Positions 16,762 through 24,380 of a DNA stretch of 45,412 nucleotides are shown in pieces (positions within the stretch are counted from its first letter, which is position 1; each line of letters starts with the position of its first letter). The position numbers and the translations under genes are program-made. The DNA comes from Haliscomenobacteraceae bacterium (GTDB lineage Bacteria > Bacteroidota > Bacteroidia > Chitinophagales > Saprospiraceae). The notes below the pieces were generated by a model. It did no database searches. It was not told the DNA's origin and saw nothing but the letters and a program-made list of their open reading frames with translations. Location of the stretch: the NCBI GenBank assembly GCA_947501115.1, contig CANMVX010000030.1:1-45412 (forward strand), in the 5' to 3' direction.

Positions 16762-18093
16762 ATGAGTATTTTGCATTTAAGTTGGAAAAACATTCTGAAT
16801 AAACCGCTAAATTTAGTCCTGAATCTGGTGCTATTCGCATTGGGGGTTGGCCTCATCTCTTTGCTTTTATTGGTGAATGTCCAGTTGGAAGATAAGTTTG
16901 AAAAGAATTTTGCGGGGATAGATTTAGTTATTGGTGCTAAAGGCAGTCCTTTGCAGCTAATATTAAGTAGTTTATACCATTTGGACGCCCCTACGGGAAA
17001 TATGCCTGTTTCAGAATCTAAAGCATTCCTGAATCCTAAACATCCTATTTTTAAAAGTGCCATTCCCCTTTCTTTGGGCGATAGTCACAGAGGGTATAGA
17101 ATAGTTGGTACAAACACTGGATTTATCGATTTATACGCGGCAAAATTTTCCGATGGTAAGCTTTTTGAGGAAAATATGGAGGTTGTGGTGGGCGCAACCG
17201 TAGCTAAAAATCTAAATATAAAACTTGGCGATGAATTTAAAAGTTCTCATGGTCTTATTGAGGACGAGAATTTGGTCCACGAAGATGCCGCTCCTTTTAA
17301 AGTAGTGGGCATACTGGAAAAAACTGGCTCTGTCATTGATCAACTTATTGTAACTAAAACGCAAAGTATCTGGGCAGTCCACGATGAGCATTCCCATGAA
17401 GCAGAAGAATCTACGGAACATGAACATAATGAAGCGGAGCATAACCATGACCATGACGAGGCGGGGCATGAACATGAACATGAACATGAACATGACGAGG
17501 CGGAGCATTCTGAGGATTTGCCTTTAACATCTTATGAAGATAAAAGTATTACTTCCTTATTGGTAAAATTTAAGGGAAGAAATATTCAAGCCTTAAATAT
17601 GGCAAGGAATATTAATGAAAATACTAATTTTCAGGCAGCCACGCCAGCCATTGAAATTAATCGATTATATACCTTGCTTGGCGTAGGCGAGGAGGCCTTA
17701 AAAGCGATGGCTTTACTAATAATTTTCGTTTCAGGATTAAGTATTTTTATTTCTTTGTTTAGTTCTCTGAGAGAAAGAAAATATGAATTGGCCGTTATGA
17801 GAACATTAGGCGCACGTCCGGGTTTCCTTTTTCAGCTTATTATTTTTGAAGGAATTATCATCGCTGTCTTAGGGTATTTTTGTGGTATTGCTCTAAGTCA
17901 TGGCTCGATGGTCTTATTGGCCGATTTTTTGGAGAAAAGTTATCGGTATGATTTTTCGGCGGCTATTTTTCTAAAGGAGGAAATATATATTTTTGGCGGA
18001 TCTTTGGTTATTGGTATCATAGCCGCCATTATTCCTGCTTTTCAAGCAAGTAAAACAGATATTCATGCCACTTTGGCTGACAATAAAGGATAA
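16762..18093 (+). CDS. FtsX-like ABC permease with a histidine-rich periplasmic loop
   Basis: The 443-residue permease has an N-terminal membrane helix (~15-37), a MacB-type periplasmic domain (~40-305), and three C-terminal helices (~310-335, ~360-390, ~405-430) around the LRERKYELAVMRTLGARPG loop that contacts the ATPase. Inside the periplasmic domain, residues ~210-253 form an extreme His/Glu/Asp run with repeated H-E-H-E units and H-N-H-D-H-D. It is encoded by a tandem catgaa hexamer array (17467-17496). Such runs usually bind Zn, Ni or Co, so metal transport or metal-responsive lipoprotein handling is the likely role. Substrate specificity is inferred. Confidence 0.88.
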   Translation: MSILHLSWKNILNKPLNLVLNLVLFALGVGLISLLLLVNVQLEDKFEKNFAGIDLVIGAKGSPLQLILSSLYHLDAPTGNMPVSESKAFLNPKHPIFKSAIPLSLGDSHRGYRIVGTNTGFIDLYAAKFSDGKLFEENMEVVVGATVAKNLNIKLGDEFKSSHGLIEDENLVHEDAAPFKVVGILEKTGSVIDQLIVTKTQSIWAVHDEHSHEAEESTEHEHNEAEHNHDHDEAGHEHEHEHEHDEAEHSEDLPLTSYEDKSITSLLVKFKGRNIQALNMARNINENTNFQAATPAIEINRLYTLLGVGEEALKAMALLIIFVSGLSIFISLFSSLRERKYELAVMRTLGARPGFLFQLIIFEGIIIAVLGYFCGIALSHGSMVLLADFLEKSYRYDFSAAIFLKEEIYIFGGSLVIGIIAAIIPAFQASKTDIHATLADNKG

Positions 18094-18103
18094 ACAAAAA
18101 ATT

Positions 18104-18571
18104 ATGATAAGGCAAGCGTTAAAATGTTCTATTCTGGTTACAGGATTATTTTTTGTATTTTCATCTACTTCTCTTTCTGCTCAGGGAGCAAAAAATCTGT
18201 GGCAGACCTTAGGTAAAATCACTTACAAAAAAGTGATGGACGAATCTTTGGGTTTTAAGGTCGATGTACCCATTTTTAGTGAGGAAATAAAGGTGCTTGA
18301 AGGTAAAACTGTTGAAATAAAGGGATATATCATTCCAGTGGAGGGGTATAAAAATCATAAGGAATTTGTGTTTTCAGCTTTCCCTTACAGTATGTGTTTC
18401 TTTTGTGGCGGCGCCGGACCTGAAACGGTTATGGAGGTGTTTTCTCAGGAACCTATTAAATATACGGCAGAATCCATCACCATTAAAGGAAAATTAAGTT
18501 TAAACGATAATGATATTAATCGTCTGATATACAGTCTATCCGATGCCGTTTTAGTAAGTAAACCTAACTAA
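18104..18571 (+). CDS. Small secreted protein, DUF3299-like
   Basis: The ATG at 18104 is chosen because it begins a clean signal peptide (MIRQALKCSILVTGLFFVFS, cleavage near SLSAQ). The frame is open from 18065, but that would overlap the permease gene. The 155-residue protein has a beta-rich domain with the segments EIKGYIIPVEGY and FPYSMCFFCGGAGPETVMEV, in which Cys98-x2-Cys101 could bind a metal or form a disulfide. This arrangement resembles DUF3299 proteins that accompany Zrg-type metal ABC systems. It follows the permease by 10 bases and precedes the MoxR gene by 12, so it belongs to the same operon. Confidence 0.78.
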   Translation: MIRQALKCSILVTGLFFVFSSTSLSAQGAKNLWQTLGKITYKKVMDESLGFKVDVPIFSEEIKVLEGKTVEIKGYIIPVEGYKNHKEFVFSAFPYSMCFFCGGAGPETVMEVFSQEPIKYTAESITIKGKLSLNDNDINRLIYSLSDAVLVSKPN

Positions 18572-18583
18572 AATCCATTTCAG

Positions 18584-19663
18584 ATGGGTGAAATCCTTCG
18601 ACCTCGGGCGGAAAGTATTTTTCAAGATGAGTTACTGGCACTAAAACAGGAGGATTCAAAGCCGAGGCCGCCTTCCTGGTTATTGTCGCCACATGCTGTT
18701 GTCCAATATCTTATGGGGGCAACACTGTCTGATGGTACTATTATTTCGCCAAAATACATAGGTTCGAGACGCTTAATTGAGGTTGCAGTAGCCACTTTAG
18801 CCACAGATCGCGCGCTCTTACTCGTTGGTGTGCCGGGAACGGCAAAAACCTGGGTTGCCGAGCATCTGGCAGCAGCTATCAGTGGTCATTCAGGTTATTT
18901 AGTGCAGGGGTCAGCGGGTATTGGCGAGGAGGCATTAAAATATACCTGGAATTATGCCAGGCTTTTGTCCCATGGACCTGACAGGCAGTCTTTAGTGCCA
19001 AGCCCCGTTTTTCATGCCATGGAGCAAGGTCTTTTAGTGCGAATAGAAGAATTAACCCGCTTGCCCGCTGAAGTTCAGGATGCACTTATTACCGTTCTTT
19101 CAGAAAAAATAATGCCCATTCCGGAATTGAATGATACCCTTCAGGCAAAGAATGGTTTTAATTTAATTGCTACGGCGAACGATCGTGACAGAGGAATAAA
19201 TGAATTATCCGGTGCATTAAGACGACGATTTAATATGGTTTATATGCCTTTGCCCGAGACGATGGAGGAAGAAATATTGATCATAAAAAATAGAGTAGAG
19301 CAATCGGTTAAAAAGTTGGGAATGGAATCTTTCCCGACTCCAACGGAAGAAATAAAGAGAATTGTCACCATTTTTAGAGAATTAAGAAATGGTCAAACCA
19401 TTGATGGTCAGCAAAAATTGAAATCCCCTTCCTCAACTTTAAGCACCGCCGAAGCTATTGAAGTTGTTTATAGTGGTCAAATGCTGGCCTATCATTTTGG
19501 AAATGGGCAGTTGAAAGCAACAGATATTGCTGCCGCTCTTTCCGGCGCCATTGTCAAAGACACACATAATGATTTGCCCGTTTGGAAAGATTATTTGCAA
19601 TTAGTGGTCAAAGACAGAGACGGATGGAAAGATCTCTACCGGGCCTGCAGAGAATTATTGTAA
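18584..19663 (+). CDS. MoxR-like AAA+ ATPase
   Basis: AAA+ ATPase of the helix-2-insert (MoxR) clade that remodels partner proteins. Walker A is LVGVPGTAKTWVAEHLA (GVPGTAKT at 82-89). The Walker B region is LLVRIEELTRLP (150-161), with Ile-Glu-Glu where the common form has Asp-Glu. Sensor 1 is LIATANDRD (194-202) and the arginine-finger region is ALRRRFN (211-217). A small helical lid follows. The stop codon is directly followed by the ATG of the DUF5682 gene, with no intervening base. MoxR/DUF5682 pairs normally occur with a von Willebrand A protein and are predicted to form NTP-dependent conflict or regulatory complexes; no such partner is in this window. Confidence 0.9.
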   Translation: MGEILRPRAESIFQDELLALKQEDSKPRPPSWLLSPHAVVQYLMGATLSDGTIISPKYIGSRRLIEVAVATLATDRALLLVGVPGTAKTWVAEHLAAAISGHSGYLVQGSAGIGEEALKYTWNYARLLSHGPDRQSLVPSPVFHAMEQGLLVRIEELTRLPAEVQDALITVLSEKIMPIPELNDTLQAKNGFNLIATANDRDRGINELSGALRRRFNMVYMPLPETMEEEILIIKNRVEQSVKKLGMESFPTPTEEIKRIVTIFRELRNGQTIDGQQKLKSPSSTLSTAEAIEVVYSGQMLAYHFGNGQLKATDIAAALSGAIVKDTHNDLPVWKDYLQLVVKDRDGWKDLYRACRELL

Positions 19664-21871
19664 ATGTCAGTGACTGAAATTCAGTTCCTTGGCATTAGGC
19701 ACCACGGGCCAGGCTCTGCCAGAAGAATGCTTCGGTTTCTTGAAAAATGGCAGCCAGATGCTATTATAATTGAAGCTCCTTCCGAAACAAGCGATTTATT
19801 TGCGTCGGTTAATGATCCGGGTCTAATTCCGCCCATTGCGCTCCTTCTTTATGAGCCACTTCAACTTAAAAATAGTCTCATTCTCCCATTTGCTCATTTT
19901 TCGCCAGAATGGATCGCCATCTCCTTTGCCAATAACAAAGGTATTCCCTTAATTCCCTTCGATTTGCCCGCTGCTTTTATGCTGCCGCTTTCGCAGGAAA
20001 CTGAAATTATCCGCGATGATTATGTTAAGGATCCGCTCTCTCAGGTGGCTCAATTATCGGGTTATACGGATAGTGAACGGTGGTGGGAACATACCTTCGA
20101 ACAAATAAGAGAAGACGAAGACGTTTTTAAAGGTCTTCAGGATGTAATGATTGAAGTGAGGAGTCAGCTAAATAGAACAGAATCTAGGGAAACGCTTTTA
20201 AGGGAAGCCTGGATGCGTCAGCTGATTAGAAGCGAAATGGCGAAAAACTATAATAAAATAGCGGTTGTTTGCGGTGCATGGCATATACCAGCTTTATTAG
20301 AATGGAACAAAATAACGGCTAAACAGGACAAATCACTGCTCACCGGTTTATCAAAAGTTAAAATTGCAGGAACCTGGATTCCATGGAGTTACGACCGATT
20401 AGCCAGACAATCAGGGTACGGAGCCGGCGTATTGGCTCCTGCATGGTACGAAATGTTATATAACCATCAAGTAGATGCACCATCTATTTGGCTCATTCAC
20501 ATTGCAAAATTGTTCAGAAAAGAGGGATTTGATGTTTCTCCAGCCCATTTGCAAGCTATTTTAGCCTTGTCTTACAATCTTTCCTATTTAAGAGATAAAC
20601 CAGACGCAGGCCTGGACGAACTCCAATTGGCCCTGGAATCTGTTCTTCAATTACCTAAAGATATTTTAATAGCTAAAATTCAGTCTAAATGGATTATTGG
20701 TGATAAAGTGGGTCAAGTTCCTGCAAATATCCCTCAGACTCCATTACAATCGGATTTAAATAAACAAATAAAAACAGCGCGATTAAAAAATGAATTTGAG
20801 AGTACACAGAGCATTCGGAAGCAATTAGATGTGAGGGTAAATGCCAATCGGATGGCTAGTCTTTTACTACATCAACTCAATATTTTAGATATTCCCTGGG
20901 GTACTTTAGAGGCCGTTTCTGATCAGGTGAAAGGAGGTTTTCATGAAAACTGGCGATTAAAATGGAGGCCCATTTATACCATAGAACTGATTGATAATGG
21001 TATGTGGGGAAATACGATTGCCGGGGCCGCTGAGAAAAAGATGGAGGCGGCTATCCAAAATGCTTCAGATACCTTGACGCTGGTGCATTATTTGGAAAAA
21101 TGTATGCTTGCAGGCATTGAAAACTTGGTAGATACTCTTTCTTTGAAAATGCGATCCCTGGCGGTGGACATTCCTGATATTTCTCAATTTTTGCAATCGC
21201 TGCCTATTTTAGTGAGAATTATGCGGTATCCGAGCCACCGAACGGTTTATCCGGAAAAATTATATCAATGGCTGAATACCATCATTCCGGCTATTTGTTC
21301 GGGGCTCCCCCAGGCAACGTATCAATTGGCCGACGAGCCGGCGGAAATAATGGAGCAGCAAATATCCGATGCTCACGCCGCCATTTATCTATTGGAAGGA
21401 AATGAATTTGTTTCTCTTTGGGAAAATGCCCTTCTGACTACAGCCCAGTTAGACGGTGTAAATATGAGAATTAATGGATTGGTTATGAGACTTTTACTGG
21501 AAAGAGATAGATTAGACATAGATTTTATTCTGGCAAAAATGACCTTGATTTTTTCAAAAGGGAATGAACCTTTGCAAGTAGGCGCCTGGTTGGAAGGCTT
21601 TTTCAAAAGAGGGGTGTATTTATTGCAATATCAGCAGGAAATGTTTGATTTAATCAACCAATGGATTATGGATATTAAAGAAGACCATTTTCCTGAAGTC
21701 CTGCCCCTGCTCAGACGCACTTTCTCCTTATTTAATGCTGGGGCGAAACAAGAAATATGGGAAAAGGTGACCAAATCAAAACAAGAGCTACCAAAAATAG
21801 ATATACCCTTTAGCCTGGATGACCCCCAAATAAAGGAATTTTTGCCTTTGTTTCAGCAAATATTGGGTTGA
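19664..21871 (+). CDS. DUF5682 family protein
   Basis: The 735-residue cytoplasmic protein (no signal peptide) is recognised as DUF5682 from its opening IQFLGIRHHGPGSARRML (6-23), PDAIIIEAPSE (31-41) and the later AVVCGAWHIPAL (200-211). The spacing of a G-x-x-H near the start, an I-E-x-P and a V-x-G-A-x-H resembles the TraB/ChaN/EreA group of putative hydrolases, which is inference. The C-terminal half is mostly helical. It starts immediately after the MoxR stop, so translation is probably coupled. It is the last gene before repeat copy C; the vWA, SWIM and DUF5691 genes often seen beside it are absent. Confidence 0.88.
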   Translation: MSVTEIQFLGIRHHGPGSARRMLRFLEKWQPDAIIIEAPSETSDLFASVNDPGLIPPIALLLYEPLQLKNSLILPFAHFSPEWIAISFANNKGIPLIPFDLPAAFMLPLSQETEIIRDDYVKDPLSQVAQLSGYTDSERWWEHTFEQIREDEDVFKGLQDVMIEVRSQLNRTESRETLLREAWMRQLIRSEMAKNYNKIAVVCGAWHIPALLEWNKITAKQDKSLLTGLSKVKIAGTWIPWSYDRLARQSGYGAGVLAPAWYEMLYNHQVDAPSIWLIHIAKLFRKEGFDVSPAHLQAILALSYNLSYLRDKPDAGLDELQLALESVLQLPKDILIAKIQSKWIIGDKVGQVPANIPQTPLQSDLNKQIKTARLKNEFESTQSIRKQLDVRVNANRMASLLLHQLNILDIPWGTLEAVSDQVKGGFHENWRLKWRPIYTIELIDNGMWGNTIAGAAEKKMEAAIQNASDTLTLVHYLEKCMLAGIENLVDTLSLKMRSLAVDIPDISQFLQSLPILVRIMRYPSHRTVYPEKLYQWLNTIIPAICSGLPQATYQLADEPAEIMEQQISDAHAAIYLLEGNEFVSLWENALLTTAQLDGVNMRINGLVMRLLLERDRLDIDFILAKMTLIFSKGNEPLQVGAWLEGFFKRGVYLLQYQQEMFDLINQWIMDIKEDHFPEVLPLLRRTFSLFNAGAKQEIWEKVTKSKQELPKIDIPFSLDDPQIKEFLPLFQQILG

Positions 21872-21929
21872 AGCTGGGTATTTAGGGAGGGTTTACTTTT
21901 AGCATAGTTGCAAAATAATATACCATAAT

Positions 21930-22320
21930 TTTAGGGGCGAATGGCATTCGCTCTTTCATAATACAGATAAATTTCCGTATTTAAGGAACAATGGAACCCA
22001 GCATCAGGTCATCCAGTTGATAAGGTTTTTGAATACCCTGTAGAGACGCGATGCTTCGCGTCTTCTCCCCGACAGGTTTCAATGTAAATTTCACCCGCTT
22101 TCACCTGGTTTTGAATCAGGATTTACAGGATTTCGAGGATTAACTATAACGTCGTCAGTTTGGGTGTAATGGTTTATTTGTATAGGATTTCTTTATACTC
22201 TTCTTTTCGCCGATGCGTCACGCATCTGCGAAAGGCCTGGATTAACAGTATTCCTCTATAAATGACCATTTCACTTAATCCAAAGGCGACCACTGCAATC
22301 CTCGAAATCCTGATTCAAAA
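21930..22320. repeat. Composite intergenic repeat, copy C (direct with D)
   Basis: Non-coding DNA between the DUF5682 gene and the split ATPase gene. Modules in order: aggggcgaatggcattcgct (~21934); gagacgcgatgcttcgcgtc (22044-22063); gacaggtttcaatgtaaatt (22071-22090); cacccgctttcacctgg; gaatcaggatttacaggat; the palindrome 22203-22234; cctctataaatgaccatttc; and aatcctcgaaatcctgattc (~22297). The same order, about 1984 bases further on, makes up copy D. The remaining ~80 bases hold only the promoter-like box of the ATPase gene. Confidence 0.85.
22203..22234. repeat. Decayed palindrome in repeat copy C
   Basis: cttttcgccgatgcg, then tca, then cgcatctgcgaaag. The right arm has lost one base and carries one change relative to the perfect palindrome of copy A. 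Confidence 0.8.
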
Positions 22321-22392
22321 ACCATACGCTGCTGCGCACTCAATTCCTAACGATCGCCTCAACTTGATCGCACACCCCACACCAAAAAGGCG

Positions 22393-22400
22393 TATCTTTA
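22393..22400 (+). promoter_or_regulatory. -7-like box before the split ATPase gene
   Basis: TATCTTTA ends four bases before the ATG at 22405, close to the TAnnTTTG consensus. A TTG at 22364-22366 is 26 bases upstream. Transcription from here would give a leaderless mRNA. The box lies just outside repeat copy C. Confidence 0.45.
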
Positions 22401-22404
22401 CAAA

Positions 22405-23319
22405 ATGAGAAGAATCTTTAACACCACAGGTCTGTGTAACGCTGAAAGGCACTACATGGTAGATCCATTTAGGAATATGTATGACGACATACATGTTTTG
22501 ATTGAAGACATGCAATATTTTCTTATTCATGCTCCCCGGCAAACAGGTAAAACCACTTTTTTACATGCTTTGGCTCATCGTTTAAATAAGGAAGGGAATT
22601 ATGTGTCTGTGGTATGTTCTTTGGAATCAGCGGGTTATAACAGTATCACCGTGGAAACGGCAAATGAGGTGTTCATACAATCTTTGTATTTGACTGCAGA
22701 AGTTTTTTTACCCCCAGATTTAATGCCACCAAATCCGAATAGTTATTCCTCTAGCAATATTTTACTTAGGAATTATCTGACTGACTGGAGTCGTTTTCTT
22801 GATAAACCCTTGGTTTTATTGCTTGATGAGGTGGATGCTCTCTATGACGACGTACTTATTTCTACTTTACGTCAATTAAGGGATGGTTTTCAAACCCGGC
22901 CCAAACATTTTCCTCAATCTATTGCGTTAGTAGGCCTGCGAGATATCCGTGATTTTCGTACACCTTCCCTGGCGAATATTCCCTCGATAGGATCAGGTTC
23001 CATTTTTAATATAATAGCAGAATCTTTTTTCTTACCTGCATTTTCGAAAGAAGAAGTACGAGGATTGTTGGACCAACATACGCAGGATACTGGTCAGGTT
23101 TTTTCTGAAGAGGTATTAGAAAAATTATATGCCTATTCGGGTGGACAACCCTGGTTAACGAACGCGCTGGCTAATGAGGTGGTAAGCGAGATGCTCAATA
23201 ACGATTATGCACGCGAAATCACTCTGGACTTGATTGATCTGGCCAAGGAGCGCCTCATCGAACAGCGCCAAATGCACCTGGACAGCTTGGCGGACAAGAT
23301 AGATTATTCCCAAATATGA
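22405..23319 (+). CDS. AAA ATPase domain, N-terminal part of a split ATPase/PD-(D/E)XK gene
   Basis: P-loop ATPase of the abundant Bacteroidota 'ATP-binding protein' family (AAA-like ATPase joined to a PD-(D/E)XK nuclease-like domain, usually one chain of ~510-520 residues). Walker A is IHAPRQTGKTTFLHAL (41-56) and Walker B LVLLLDEVDALYDD (~135-148). A sensor-like ALVGLRDIRD and a winged-helix-like region with YSGGQPWLTNALANEVV follow. The frame stops at a TGA (23317-23319) after ADKIDYSQI. The next 216 codons in the same frame are the missing nuclease part, so a single nonsense codon interrupts an otherwise whole gene. The ATPase portion itself looks intact. The cassette is flanked by repeat copies C and D. 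Confidence 0.85.
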   Translation: MRRIFNTTGLCNAERHYMVDPFRNMYDDIHVLIEDMQYFLIHAPRQTGKTTFLHALAHRLNKEGNYVSVVCSLESAGYNSITVETANEVFIQSLYLTAEVFLPPDLMPPNPNSYSSSNILLRNYLTDWSRFLDKPLVLLLDEVDALYDDVLISTLRQLRDGFQTRPKHFPQSIALVGLRDIRDFRTPSLANIPSIGSGSIFNIIAESFFLPAFSKEEVRGLLDQHTQDTGQVFSEEVLEKLYAYSGGQPWLTNALANEVVSEMLNNDYAREITLDLIDLAKERLIEQRQMHLDSLADKIDYSQI

Positions 23320-23328
23320 CTCACTATT

Positions 23329-23967
23329 ATGAGTATCATCACGGGTGATTCTCCTGCCTTTGATGGAGCAGATGATGCTATCCGTTATTGCTGCGATTTA
23401 GGTATTATTAGCACAGGGAATCCCATCCAATTTGCCAATCCGATATATAGAGAAATCATAACCCGTATCTTAACCATAGGATTTTCTGTTAGTATTAATC
23501 AGGATATCGCGCAAACGATTTGGTACCTAAATAAGGACGGCTCGCTGAATATGGACAAATTACTGGACGCATTCACTGATTTTTACCGATGGAATTCAGA
23601 ATCTTGGATTGATAGATATAAATATAAAGAAGCGGGACATCAATTATTTTTAATGGCTTTTTTGCAACGGATTATCAATGGGGGAGGGCGCATCGAAAGA
23701 GAAATGGACACGGGGAATGGACGGACAGATTTAGTCATATTCTGGAAATCACAGGTGATAACGATAGAAATAAAAATGCATCACGACGTGCGTTCCGAAC
23801 CCCAAGGTATTCAACAATTAGCCCGATACTTGGATAGATTAGGTCAAAAAACAGGATATATGGTGTTTCTCGAAAAGAAAAGCGCGGTAGAATTATCATG
23901 GGAAGACCGCATCCGCCGGGAAGTACATATAGTTAACAACAAGGAGATTATATTATATGCCATGTAG
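23329..23967 (+). CDS. PD-(D/E)XK nuclease-like domain, C-terminal part of the split gene
   Basis: In the same frame as the ATPase part and only three codons after its TGA. An ATG at 23329 could serve for re-initiation, so this may be a separate 212-residue protein. It opens with ITGDSPAFDGADDAIRYCCD, the linker that in intact relatives follows the ATPase. It ends with the nuclease core: GGGRIEREM (118-126), GRTDLVIFW (131-139, Asp134), VITIEIKMH (143-151, Glu147 and Lys149) and QQLARYLDR. The catalytic D...E-x-K residues are all present. In similar proteins the activity is unproven, and mobile-element or defence roles have been proposed. The stop lies at the edge of repeat copy D. Confidence 0.82.
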   Translation: MSIITGDSPAFDGADDAIRYCCDLGIISTGNPIQFANPIYREIITRILTIGFSVSINQDIAQTIWYLNKDGSLNMDKLLDAFTDFYRWNSESWIDRYKYKEAGHQLFLMAFLQRIINGGGRIEREMDTGNGRTDLVIFWKSQVITIEIKMHHDVRSEPQGIQQLARYLDRLGQKTGYMVFLEKKSAVELSWEDRIRREVHIVNNKEIILYAM

Positions 23968-24325
23968 GGGCGAACCTCGCGGTTGCCCTTTTATTATACA
24001 GGCACATTCCCCTATTTATGGAACAATGCACACCATTGTCGGGCTATCCATCCCGACAGGTTTCAATATAAATTTCACCCGCTTTCACCTGGGGATTTGA
24101 ATCAGGATTTTCAAGATTTATAGGATTAATTATAACGACGTTAGTTCGAATAGTAAGGTAATTATTAGATTGTTCTTTCACTTCGAAGCCTTCCGCCGAT
24201 GCGTCATCGCATCGGCGAAAGGTAGGGATTATAAGTAATCCTCTATAAATGAACATTTTACTTAATCCAAAGACGTCCACTGTAATCCTCGAAATCCTGA
24301 AAATCCTGATTCAAAACTTATATTT
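23968..24325. repeat. Composite intergenic repeat, copy D (direct with C)
   Basis: Begins right after the split-gene stop with aggggcgaacctcgcggttg, then tttatggaacaatg, gacaggtttcaatataaatt (24055-24074), cacccgctttcacctggg, gaatcaggattttcaag, the palindrome 24189-24222, cctctataaatgaacatttt and aatcctcgaaatcctgaaaa. The order and orientation match copy C. The rest of the gap up to 24380 shows nothing recognisable; it is the 3' side of the DUF5009 gene on the other strand. Confidence 0.85.
24189..24222. repeat. Palindrome in repeat copy D
   Basis: cctttcgccgatgcga-type arms: ccttccgccgatgcg and cgcatcggcgaaagg pair with one mismatch around a four-base loop. It is homologous to the palindromes in copies A and C. 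Confidence 0.85.
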
Positions 24326-24380
24326 ACGGGATGTACTTCCATCACATACTCGCATAGCCACGCCATCGTCGCCACCTCTC

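Noticed and set aside
17212-17508. Minus-strand frame with Met/Phe/Val repeats
   Set aside because: It is the antisense of the His/Glu hexamer array in the permease gene; low complexity explains the open frame.
18065-18103. Earlier start of the DUF3299-like protein inside the permease gene
   Set aside because: The ATG at 18104 gives a proper signal peptide; the earlier one adds a charged, unrelated segment.
23317-23319. Selenocysteine or recoded TGA
   Set aside because: No selenocysteine machinery or SECIS-like hairpin was seen, and TGA ends other genes here normally. A nonsense mutation or split gene is simpler.
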